Source: Pleomorphochaeta sp963678575 | Lineage (GTDB): Bacteria; Spirochaetota; Spirochaetia; Sphaerochaetales; Sphaerochaetaceae | Direction: 5' to 3' | Assembly: GCA_963678575.2 (NCBI GenBank) | Contig: CAXXHV010000001.1 | Coordinates: forward strand, 186,001-250,000 | Length of the DNA stretch: 64,000 nucleotides | The notes under the pieces: model-generated | What the model was told of the DNA's origin: nothing | What the model saw: the letters and a program-made list of their open reading frames with translations, nothing else | Database searches by the model: none | Part shown: in pieces, positions 15,412-23,794 of the stretch | Position numbering within the stretch: the first letter of the stretch is position 1 | How the letters are laid out: each line of letters begins with the position of its first letter | Translations under genes and position numbers: made by a program

Positions 15412-17616
15412 ATGGATAATTTTTCTAGACTAGCTCCATATATTCAAGATTATATATATTCAAATAAATGGAATGATTTTACAGATATCCAAAAAAAAGC
15501 TATTTCACAGATACTCGATACTAAAAATAATGTTTTACTAGCGAGCAAAACTGCAAGTGGGAAAACTGAAGCAGCATTTTTCCCAATTTTAACAGATTTA
15601 TATAATAATCCAAGTTCATCAATAAGTGTAATTTATATTAGTCCTTTAATTGCTTTAATAAATGATCAATTTGAAAGATTATCGGGTTTATTAGAACTTG
15701 AAAATATTCCTTTAGTAAGATGGCATGGCCAAAGTTTAGTATCTCCAAAGAAAAATATAATAAAAAATCCTGAAGGCATTATTCAAATAACTCCAGAATC
15801 TTTGGAAGCATTATTGATGCGAGAAGGAAATAATATATACAGATTGTTTTATGATTTAAGATATATTGTTATTGATGAAGTCCATTGCTTTATGGCTAGT
15901 GAGAGAGGATTACAAGTAATGTCTCTAATTTCTCGCATTCAACATATAATTAAGCGAAGTGTAAGACAAATCGGTTTAAGTGCAACCTTATCTTCTTATC
16001 AACATGCTGCTTATTATTTAAGTTTATCAAATAATAAGAAATGCAGTGTTTGTATTGGTTTAGAGCCGCCTTCCAAATTAAGTTTAAGTGTTCAAGAATG
16101 TCGTTATTCAAGTAAAGAAGAGATGGAGACAGGGGTAATAGATGTTAATCAACCAATATTAAAAACTATATATAAACTTATTAATGGAAAGAAGAGTATT
16201 GTTTTTGCAAATACTCGAAAAGATGTGGAATCAATTACAACAGGATTAAAAGATTATATTATTAAGGAAAATAATACTTCACTTGAAGTTTATTCTCATC
16301 ATGGTTCTTTAAGTAGAATTCAAAGAAATGAAGCAGAAGAGGCTTTGAAAACAAAAAGTGAAGTATGTGTTGGCGCTACAATAACGCTAGAATTAGGAAT
16401 TGATATTGGAGAATTAGATTTGATAGTTCAGCATGGAGGTGCTTTATCTGTTTCATCTTTTGTTCAAAGATTGGGAAGAAGTGGAAGAAAAGGACAACCA
16501 AGAGTAATGGCTTTCGTATTGAAGCAAAGAGATTATCTATTTGCAAAGGATCCTTTCTACTTCCCTTTAGATTTGATAAAAACAATTTCAATTATTGAGT
16601 TATATATTAAAGAAAATTGGGTTGAACCTCTTTATACTTTGAAATATTGTTATTTTTTGCTTTTGCATCAAATTTTATCAACTATTAAATCATTGGGAGC
16701 CTTAGCGCCAAGTTCTTTAGCTAGAAGACTTTTGTCAATTAGGGTTTTTGAAAATATAAGTATCGATGAATTTAGAACTTTAGTTATTAGAATGATAGAT
16801 TTAGATTTATTAGAAGTTATGGAAGATAATTCCATTAATCTTGGTGAATTAGGAGACAGAATAACTAATAGTTATGATTTTTATTCTGTTTTTACTTCTC
16901 AAAAAGAATTTACTGTTAAACATGAAGAAAGAATAATTGGAAGTATAGGAAAGGATGTTAAATTAGGTGATAGAATTGTTTTATCATCTTTAAGATGGAA
17001 AATTATTGATATCAATACAGAAAAAATGGAAGTTCTTGTTATTAATGATGGAATAGGTGGAATTGCAAAATGGGAAGGTGATTATTTTTTAAATGTTGAT
17101 ATAAAAATAATTAAAAAAATAAAGCAAATATTAATTGATTCTTTTGAATATCCTTTTTTAAATAAAAGCGCAAAAAACTTGTTACAAAAAAGTAGAGATA
17201 GATTCAAGACTTTGAATTTAAATAATACATTAATAATAAAAAGTGAAGCAAATATTTATCAAATTTTTCCTTGGTTTGGATCAAAAGAATTAAGGGCTTT
17301 ATCTTTAATCTTAAACAGCAGAGGATATAAAACAAGTATTGATAATGAAATTTATTTATCAATCGAAAAAACCAAGATAGATTGTGAAATAATATTAAAT
17401 GAGTTTAGAAAAATTATTTGTGAAGAGATTAATCCTATGGAATTAAAAATATCAAAGGATTTGGTATATAATATTTTTAAAAATGATAAATATTTACCAT
17501 ACGAATTAGCTAAGAAACAATATTTAGATTTTTTTTGTGATTTTTGCAGTATGAAAAGAGAATTGTCAAAATTAATGAAGAAAAATAACAAGGAATTATA
17601 TTTTTGTATTTATTGA
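15412..17616 (+). CDS. Lhr-like superfamily 2 helicase (BrxHI-like)
   Basis: A 734-residue DEAD/DEAH-type helicase. Motif I is SKTASGKT with Lys51, motif II is DEVH (155-158), motif III is SAT (190-192) and motif VI is QRLGRSGR (352-359). After the two RecA folds comes an Lhr-type winged-helix region, and the extreme C-terminus carries CDFC (709-712) plus a lone Cys732, perhaps a metal site. I chose ATG 15412, which directly follows the ATPase stop (TAG-T-ATG) and gives the family-like start FSRLAPYIQDYI. Upstream in-frame starts overlap the ATPase gene and add unrelated residues. Helicases of this type pair with BrxD in BREX-related loci. Confidence 0.82.
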   Translation: MDNFSRLAPYIQDYIYSNKWNDFTDIQKKAISQILDTKNNVLLASKTASGKTEAAFFPILTDLYNNPSSSISVIYISPLIALINDQFERLSGLLELENIPLVRWHGQSLVSPKKNIIKNPEGIIQITPESLEALLMREGNNIYRLFYDLRYIVIDEVHCFMASERGLQVMSLISRIQHIIKRSVRQIGLSATLSSYQHAAYYLSLSNNKKCSVCIGLEPPSKLSLSVQECRYSSKEEMETGVIDVNQPILKTIYKLINGKKSIVFANTRKDVESITTGLKDYIIKENNTSLEVYSHHGSLSRIQRNEAEEALKTKSEVCVGATITLELGIDIGELDLIVQHGGALSVSSFVQRLGRSGRKGQPRVMAFVLKQRDYLFAKDPFYFPLDLIKTISIIELYIKENWVEPLYTLKYCYFLLLHQILSTIKSLGALAPSSLARRLLSIRVFENISIDEFRTLVIRMIDLDLLEVMEDNSINLGELGDRITNSYDFYSVFTSQKEFTVKHEERIIGSIGKDVKLGDRIVLSSLRWKIIDINTEKMEVLVINDGIGGIAKWEGDYFLNVDIKIIKKIKQILIDSFEYPFLNKSAKNLLQKSRDRFKTLNLNNTLIIKSEANIYQIFPWFGSKELRALSLILNSRGYKTSIDNEIYLSIEKTKIDCEIILNEFRKIICEEINPMELKISKDLVYNIFKNDKYLPYELAKKQYLDFFCDFCSMKRELSKLMKKNNKELYFCIY

Positions 17617-17647
17617 CGATTAAGAAAACCCCTATTATTATTTGAAT

Positions 17648-18601
17648 ATGAAAAAAACAAAAAAAGAAGAAACTAAAGCAATTGAATTAGCCTCAAAATT
17701 GGGTGAGAATGCTGATAATAATCAAATTAGCAATATGGAAGTAAAATTACCTTCAATGAAAAGAGGCCCTATTGCAAAAATTTGGGATAAAGTTTGTGAT
17801 ATATATAATGGGTTTATGAGTGAAGAAACACCTTCAAGTCTAAAAGTATTATTACTTGGTTCTTTATTATATTTAGTTCTTCCTATTGATATTGTACCAG
17901 ACTTTATTCCTGTAGGTGGCTTGCTAGATGATGTTACCGTTCTTACATTTGTTTGGTCAAAATTGGTTAAAATTGCAAAACTAGGCAATCATATAGGGGC
18001 TTCTGTTGTTAAACAAACTGTTGGAGATAAAGTTCAAGAATCCATAAAAAGTGCTTATAATAAAGCTTTTGAATTTGGAAAGGCTAAATTAGATTCAATA
18101 TTAAAGAAAAAAGCAAAAAATACGATTAAAAATTGTGTTTTAAGTCTTCTCGCATTCGTTATAGCTATTCTATTTTTATTAAATGATACACAAGAAAGTG
18201 CTTTAATTTCATCAATTATAATAATATTATTATTACTTCGTACTTTATTTTCTTTTATTAGAAATATTCCTTTAGTTTTTCAAATAATAAAAATATATAT
18301 TAAGGAAAAGAATATAGATAATACTATCGCTGTATATTTGAAAACTACTTATGCTTTTATTCAACCTATTGAAGATTTTAAAAATAAAATAAAAGTATTT
18401 AAAGATATTCCAGATTTAAAAGAATTAGTATATTTGCAACGAAAAGAATTGATGAAAACAATAATTGAAATAACTATTACAGTTGTTTTAGCCGTGGTTT
18501 TAGCTTTTGTATTTAAAAGAGTATTAATTTATTATACTGATTATAATTTTATTGAAATAATAACTTTACCATTTGTAAAATTATTTAATGTATTTAAGTG
18601 A
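17648..18601 (+). CDS. DUF1232 (YkvA-like) membrane protein
   Basis: A 317-residue protein. A charged N-terminus is followed by the DUF1232 signature LPIDIVPDFIPVGGLLDD at about residues 78-95, a short membrane-associated motif. Three further hydrophobic segments lie at about 160-180, 185-205 and 275-300. The function of DUF1232 proteins is unknown. The gene lies 31 bases after the helicase on the same strand and could be read through from the defence operon, yet it has no clear ribosome site and may only be a neighbour. Its 3' end converges on jetD with 9 bases between the stops. An in-frame TTG at 17642 would add two residues. Confidence 0.7.
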   Translation: MKKTKKEETKAIELASKLGENADNNQISNMEVKLPSMKRGPIAKIWDKVCDIYNGFMSEETPSSLKVLLLGSLLYLVLPIDIVPDFIPVGGLLDDVTVLTFVWSKLVKIAKLGNHIGASVVKQTVGDKVQESIKSAYNKAFEFGKAKLDSILKKKAKNTIKNCVLSLLAFVIAILFLLNDTQESALISSIIIILLLLRTLFSFIRNIPLVFQIIKIYIKEKNIDNTIAVYLKTTYAFIQPIEDFKNKIKVFKDIPDLKELVYLQRKELMKTIIEITITVVLAVVLAFVFKRVLIYYTDYNFIEIITLPFVKLFNVFK

Positions 18602-18630
18602 AATTGATATTTATAAGTTTTCAATTTTTT
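18601..18630 (+). terminator. Possible terminator between the convergent DUF1232 gene and jetD
   Basis: Seven-base arms AAATTGA (18601-18607) and TCAATTT (18621-18627) followed by more T. The stem is A/T only apart from one pair, so the call is weak. Confidence 0.35.
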
Positions 18631-19735
18631 TAATAATATAATCTAATGGTATTTTTTCTTGTTCAAGAATTATTTTTTCTTCATGGATATAATCAAAAGT
18701 TTTCATTTCTTCTTTAGTTAAATTGGAAATTGTTCCTTGATAATGTGTTTCTTTTTGTGAAGAAAAAAGGACATTATTTTTTAAGGTTGTAATATCCATA
18801 AAAATACTTTTTGAATTAGGGTATATATCCCTAAATAAACTAAGAATTGCTAAACCATGTTCATCAATATCTCCAAAATAATATAATTTGTTTGAATTTA
18901 GTAACTTTTTATTTTTAAAACTTAGTATTGAAAATCCTCCAGAGTATAAACAAATATCATTTTTCTTTAAGGGGAAAGTAAAGAATGTTGTTTTGTTTTC
19001 AATTACAAATATTCTATTTGCATTTGGTGAAAAAGTTGAAAATGAAGAAGGATTTAAATTAATTATTTTTGATTTTGCACTATTATTATTATCGGAAATA
19101 TTAAATTCAGAAAAAGATCTAATATATATTAAAAAATCTTTATCAATTAATCCTAGCTTTTGGTATTTGTTATCCATATCCGAAAGGGACGTGAATTCAT
19201 TAAGAAATGATGTTATTACTGATATATTTTTTTCAATAAATTTTGTTGGAATATCAATAGGAAGCTCTCTTGGATATAATCCACTATTTGGATTTGCTAA
19301 TAAAAAGTTAATTGTTTTTGATAAATATTCTGTGAAGTTTATATCCCATTTCAATATTTTAGATAAATTCTTTTCTAATAATTTATTTGATATATTTAGT
19401 TGTTTTCTTAAAATATCTTGTTTTGTTATAAACTGACTTACTTCTTTTTCTTTTGATAAATATTTTAAATAATCAATTTCAGTTTCAAAAAATAATTTAC
19501 TAATTTTTATTTTTTTAGAATCAGAAAGAATTAAAGTATATCCATATTTTTTATTAAATTTACTTTCCTTGTATATTGTTTGAAAAAGAGAAGTTGCTTT
19601 ATTATAATCGTTTTCTGGTACTTTCATATTTCCCCTTATTTCTAAAGGGAAAATATTTTGATTATAAATTTTGGATTTTAAATATGTTTTATATTTATTT
19701 TGTGCTTTTTTAAGTATTTCTGCTTGTGTTAACAT
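18611..19735 (-). CDS. jetD: Wadjet protein JetD, TOPRIM nuclease subunit
   Basis: The DNA-cleaving subunit of the Wadjet anti-plasmid system, 374 residues. The N-terminal half is DUF3322-like. The C-terminal half is a topoisomerase VI-like TOPRIM domain (DUF2220) with the metal-binding glutamate Glu246 in VIENKTTF and the Asp289-x-Asp291 pair in YFGDIDEHG, all intact. In characterised type I Wadjet systems this subunit cuts closed circular DNA after the SMC motor has extruded it. The start overlaps the end of jetC by 26 bases, indicating coupled translation. It is the last gene of the minus-strand operon. Confidence 0.9.
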   Translation of the reverse strand: MLTQAEILKKAQNKYKTYLKSKIYNQNIFPLEIRGNMKVPENDYNKATSLFQTIYKESKFNKKYGYTLILSDSKKIKISKLFFETEIDYLKYLSKEKEVSQFITKQDILRKQLNISNKLLEKNLSKILKWDINFTEYLSKTINFLLANPNSGLYPRELPIDIPTKFIEKNISVITSFLNEFTSLSDMDNKYQKLGLIDKDFLIYIRSFSEFNISDNNNSAKSKIINLNPSSFSTFSPNANRIFVIENKTTFFTFPLKKNDICLYSGGFSILSFKNKKLLNSNKLYYFGDIDEHGLAILSLFRDIYPNSKSIFMDITTLKNNVLFSSQKETHYQGTISNLTKEEMKTFDYIHEEKIILEQEKIPLDYIIKKIENL

Positions 19736-22700
19736 TTTCTAATTCTTCTTTTTTGATACTATGAACAAAAGAGTGTTTACCATCTTCACAAACTGTAATT
19801 TGAACGCTATCAATGTATGGTTCTACTAAATTTACTTTATCCATCGGGGTTACAACCATTAATTGTAGGTCCATTGCCTTAAAGAGATCCATTGCATATC
19901 TACTATTATTATCATCACTTTTGCTAAAGGCTTCATCTACAATTACAAATCTAAATGATTTAGCAGTATTTTCATAATTAAATACATCAAATTGATGTGC
20001 TATTGCAGCTGCTAAAATAGTATAGGCTAATTTTGCTTTTTGACCTCCAGAAATTGCAGCACTATCTTTATAAAATCTAGCTTGCTCTGAAGTTTCAGTA
20101 TAAAATTCTTCAACAGCAAATTGATACCAATTTCTTACATCTAATACTTTGTTGGCAAATCTGTCATTCTCTTTTAAGGTTGTTACTAAATTATCTACTG
20201 CTGCTAAGAAAATTTCAGTTGCTCTTCTTTTGTCTTCTTCTCCAAGTAGTACTATTCCTGGATCTGGTATAGCTTTTTCTAAAATGTTCTTAAATTTTCT
20301 AATTTCTTTATCTCTTGATGCTTCAATTGTTATTCTGATTCTAGTTTCAGGATTTTTTTGATATGTAATTGAGTTTAAACTTTCATTTAATTCAAAGATA
20401 TTGTCTTTTATTTTTCTATTCCATTCTTTTAGATTAGAATTTAAATCAATTATATCTTGTTGAATTTGTCTAGTTCTTAGGTTTGAAAATTTCTCTTTAT
20501 ATTTTGGAAGAGAATCTGTTTTAAGTTTATCTAACATTAGTTCAAACAATTCAATTGATTCTAAATCACTCGATAAATTAATTGTATCATTTGACCAAGA
20601 TGGATAATCTTCAAGTATTGAAGGTTTTGGACTTAAAAATTGATTAATTCTTGATGATAATTCTTTTTCTGCTTTGTGTGCTTGTTCTTCGAAGGTAATA
20701 ATTTCATTATTTATTTTATTCTCAGTAATTTCTTTATAATGTTTAACTTCTTTTGTATCAGAAAAAGTTTTTGGAAGTTCATATTCAATTTGCATTTTTG
20801 ATATTGGTTCAAAAAAGGAACTTAAATCTTGATTAAAAAGATAATCGTCAATTTGTTTTTTTTCATTTTGTTTAAGTAATAATGTAGACTTAATTCCACC
20901 TATAGTTTGATAAAGATTCGCAATAGTTTTTTCAATTTCAACCTTTTTTCTTTCATCAATTAATAAAGAATTTCTTAGTTCTTCTAAATCTGATGAGTTG
21001 TTTTTTAATTCAAGTAACTGGTTATCAATATTATCAATTTGTTTTCTATATTTTGTAATATCAATTGAGGAATAATCACTAAATTCAGATAAATAAACAC
21101 AACTATTTAATTTGTTCTTAGCTTTATTTATGTTTGAAATTTGTGTTTTTATATCATCCTTAAATATAATAAGTTGCTTTTCTAGTTCTCTTTTTTTCAT
21201 TTCCAGACGAGTAATTTTTTTCTCTGTTTCCCAGCCAAGAATATGTATATCATACTCTTCATTTGTGATAGGTTTAATAAATTTATTATTTGTATTTAAT
21301 AAACCTTGTTCTGAAAATGTATTATTTGAGCTTATTACATTTTCAAGGCTTTCATTAAATATATATTTGAAATGTGATTCTAAATATTTTATTAAAAAAG
21401 ATTTATATGTACAATCTTCTTTAATTTCTAACATCATATTTGATAAAATTGGAATAGTTTCTTCATCAAAAATTATTTCTTCATTATCGTCAAATATATT
21501 TAGTTGATCTTTGTCCTCTCCATTTAAAATATTATTTTCACTAATGTTTTCGATAATTATTATCTGAATTAAATTTTCAAGTTCATTCTCATTCAGATAT
21601 TTTGCAACTTTTATGGCATTTTGAGGGTAAACCATTAGAGATAAAGCTATTGGTCTAATTAAAGATTCGATTGCTAGAGCTTTATCTAAAGAATTGTCAT
21701 TTACTCTAATTAATTCTCCCATGAACTTTAGTTCTTCAGAATCTATTAAAGTGTCTTTAGAAATTTTATCTCTTATCTCTAAGTAATTTAGTGGAATATT
21801 ACTGTTTTTATTTTTTATAGCTATTAATTGATTGGAAATATTTGTAATTTGTTTTTTTACATTATTTTCTAATAGGGTAAGTTCATTTTTATCATCTTCA
21901 AGTTTAGAAATTTTGTTTTCGAATATTTCTAACTTTGAGATTGTACTATTTTTAATTTCAGAAAATTCTTGAATATTTGTTGGAAAATCAAGGTTCAATA
22001 CATTGAGATTTTTTGAATAAATGTCTACTTGTTTTTGAATATGATTAATAGTATTTATTAAATCTTTTCTTCTGACTTCCAAACCATTTATTCTTGCTGT
22101 CCTTTCATCAGAAAATAATGTTTGCTTAATTTCATTTATATTTTCTTCTAGTAATTTTTTTTGTTCATTATTTTCTAAGACAATTTCTTCTTGTTCAATT
22201 AAATCTTTACTATATGTTTCAATTTCGTTTTTTAAAATAGATAAAGATATTTGAGCTTCCCATGTTTTCAAATATTTATCTTTAATTAATTCTTTTTTTT
22301 CTTTTTTTGTTGAATAAAAAGTAAATGATGAGTGAATTTCTTTTATTTTTTCTAAAAGACTAATTTGTAATTCTTCTTTATCTATTTGGGTTTTTAATTG
22401 CATCAAGTTATAATAATTTTTAGATATTGTATTAAAATTTTCAAAAGAAGATCCTTCATCTAGCATTCTATCTCGAATAAAGCTATTTAAATCATATAAA
22501 TCCTTCATGCCAACAGTTTGTGAGAAGATTTTAATAGCTTTATCTTTATATCTAAATCCAAATTTTTTAGAAAATTCTTGGCTATAGCGTTTAAAAGTAT
22601 CAAAACTTGTAATTAAAATATTGGGGAATGTTTTTTTCAAAATTTGAATCCAATTAGAATTGGGATTGTATCCTATATTCTTTTCATTTAGCATATCAAT

Positions 22701-23177
22701 TGATAAAAAACCTTCAATAACAAAATATTGTCTTTTTAAAGAACCATTTGCTGAAAAGTATCTTATTTGCATCAATGTAATGGAGTTTTCAGCTGTATTG
22801 TTTGAGAAGTTAGCTAATATGATACTATGACAAGATTTGTCTCTTAGTAATTTTCTTGTTGCGGTATAATCATTATTATTTTTTTCTGTAGAATAAGCCC
22901 CTAGAACATAGCTTTCTTCTGTTCGTCCATTTTTGCCATCATGACCACTTGATAAATTATATGTTCTGTCATTTGTGGGAACAATTAGGGTTAATAAAGC
23001 ATCTACAATTGTTGTTTTTCCTGTTCCATTTGCACCTGTTAGTAAGGTGTTTTCTCCATCAGTATTTATGTTTACAATATGATTATCAAAATTTCCCCAG
23101 TTATAAAGTTGAAAGTGAGATAGTCGATATCCTGAATGTTTAATTCCTAAATCAAGGCCTAAATCTAAATCTCTCAT
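19710..23177 (-). CDS. jetC: Wadjet protein JetC, SMC/MukB-like ATPase
   Basis: The loop-extruding SMC motor of Wadjet, 1155 residues. The N-terminal head has a Walker A motif GANGTGKT at 48-55. Two long coiled-coil regions (roughly 230-450 and 640-980) enclose a hinge-like middle section. The C-terminal head has the ABC signature SGGQ at 1043-1046 and Walker B IVDEAF with Asp1081-Glu1082. All ATPase residues are intact. The ATG shares one base with the jetB stop (TAATG). Family knowledge: JetC with JetA and JetB forms a MukBEF-like complex that recognises plasmid-sized circles. The closest alternative, an MksB condensin, is excluded by the adjacent jetD and gene order. Confidence 0.93.
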   Translation of the reverse strand: MRDLDLGLDLGIKHSGYRLSHFQLYNWGNFDNHIVNINTDGENTLLTGANGTGKTTIVDALLTLIVPTNDRTYNLSSGHDGKNGRTEESYVLGAYSTEKNNNDYTATRKLLRDKSCHSIILANFSNNTAENSITLMQIRYFSANGSLKRQYFVIEGFLSIDMLNEKNIGYNPNSNWIQILKKTFPNILITSFDTFKRYSQEFSKKFGFRYKDKAIKIFSQTVGMKDLYDLNSFIRDRMLDEGSSFENFNTISKNYYNLMQLKTQIDKEELQISLLEKIKEIHSSFTFYSTKKEKKELIKDKYLKTWEAQISLSILKNEIETYSKDLIEQEEIVLENNEQKKLLEENINEIKQTLFSDERTARINGLEVRRKDLINTINHIQKQVDIYSKNLNVLNLDFPTNIQEFSEIKNSTISKLEIFENKISKLEDDKNELTLLENNVKKQITNISNQLIAIKNKNSNIPLNYLEIRDKISKDTLIDSEELKFMGELIRVNDNSLDKALAIESLIRPIALSLMVYPQNAIKVAKYLNENELENLIQIIIIENISENNILNGEDKDQLNIFDDNEEIIFDEETIPILSNMMLEIKEDCTYKSFLIKYLESHFKYIFNESLENVISSNNTFSEQGLLNTNNKFIKPITNEEYDIHILGWETEKKITRLEMKKRELEKQLIIFKDDIKTQISNINKAKNKLNSCVYLSEFSDYSSIDITKYRKQIDNIDNQLLELKNNSSDLEELRNSLLIDERKKVEIEKTIANLYQTIGGIKSTLLLKQNEKKQIDDYLFNQDLSSFFEPISKMQIEYELPKTFSDTKEVKHYKEITENKINNEIITFEEQAHKAEKELSSRINQFLSPKPSILEDYPSWSNDTINLSSDLESIELFELMLDKLKTDSLPKYKEKFSNLRTRQIQQDIIDLNSNLKEWNRKIKDNIFELNESLNSITYQKNPETRIRITIEASRDKEIRKFKNILEKAIPDPGIVLLGEEDKRRATEIFLAAVDNLVTTLKENDRFANKVLDVRNWYQFAVEEFYTETSEQARFYKDSAAISGGQKAKLAYTILAAAIAHQFDVFNYENTAKSFRFVIVDEAFSKSDDNNSRYAMDLFKAMDLQLMVVTPMDKVNLVEPYIDSVQITVCEDGKHSFVHSIKKEELENVNTSRNT

Positions 23178-23794
23178 TATTTATCTTTCTCCTCATTTGC
23201 TTCTAATTCTTCTTTAAATTCTTTTAAGAAATTAGCATCTACTTTTGCTCTAATAATGTTTCTAATTATATATTCTCTATCATTTGATATCTGAATATTA
23301 TCTGATGATGTATTAATCCGTTTTATTAAGCTCATATTTGAAATATAGTTTAAGTTTGTAGCAATCATGTCATTATATTTGACTTTATCTATCTTGTTTT
23401 GATAAAAGGGGGCAACAAGGTCTGCAATTTCACTTTCTTTTAAAATGAGATTTTCAGTATTGAAATTTTCGAGTTCAAATTTATCTAATTCTTCTCTTAA
23501 TATTATTAATATTAATGAAACTTCATATGTTAATGGATGCCTTTTCAATAATCTATTTAGATTATCAATAACATTCCCATCTTCGTCTTCAATTTGTTGT
23601 AAATATGCATAATCAATTTCATCACTGTAAAAGAGTTTTAACCCTATAATATTGAAATATGAATTAATTTCTTTATTCCAAAGGCGCAAAGCCTCAAATA
23701 TTTCTTTATTGTCATCTTCAAAAAGTGGTCCTTGCAATAATCTTACACAGAGATCACTCCAATGCTTTGTGCTTTTAAATTCGTTCTCATTCAT
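23177..23794 (-). CDS. jetB: Wadjet protein JetB, KITE-like subunit
   Basis: A DUF4194 protein of 205 residues that corresponds to MukE, the dimeric winged-helix (KITE) subunit bound to the SMC heads. Recognisable features are VRLLQGPLF at about residues 12-20, then YFNIIGLKLFYSDEIDYAYLQQ and HPLTYEVSLILIILREEL, the typical core of the family. The gene overlaps jetA by 8 bases at its start and jetC by one base at its end. The role is taken from the family and the operon. Confidence 0.9.
   Translation of the reverse strand: MNENEFKSTKHWSDLCVRLLQGPLFEDDNKEIFEALRLWNKEINSYFNIIGLKLFYSDEIDYAYLQQIEDEDGNVIDNLNRLLKRHPLTYEVSLILIILREELDKFELENFNTENLILKESEIADLVAPFYQNKIDKVKYNDMIATNLNYISNMSLIKRINTSSDNIQISNDREYIIRNIIRAKVDANFLKEFKEELEANEEKDK

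Noticed and set aside
14076..17616. Calling the locus a BREX system because of BrxD-like and BrxHI-like genes
   Set aside because: No brxA, brxB, brxC/pglY, pglX or pglZ gene is present in the window; the flanking genes are a GNAT enzyme, DUF1232 and Wadjet.
18888..19436. 182-codon plus-strand frame across jetD
   Set aside because: Antisense shadow of jetD, whose TOPRIM motifs lie on the minus strand. Similar shadows within jetA, jetC and the transporter genes were dropped for the same reason.
19710..23177. Reading the SMC-like gene as a chromosomal condensin (MukB/MksB)
   Set aside because: The adjacent DUF3375, DUF4194 and TOPRIM (DUF3322/DUF2220) genes in jetA-B-C-D order define Wadjet.
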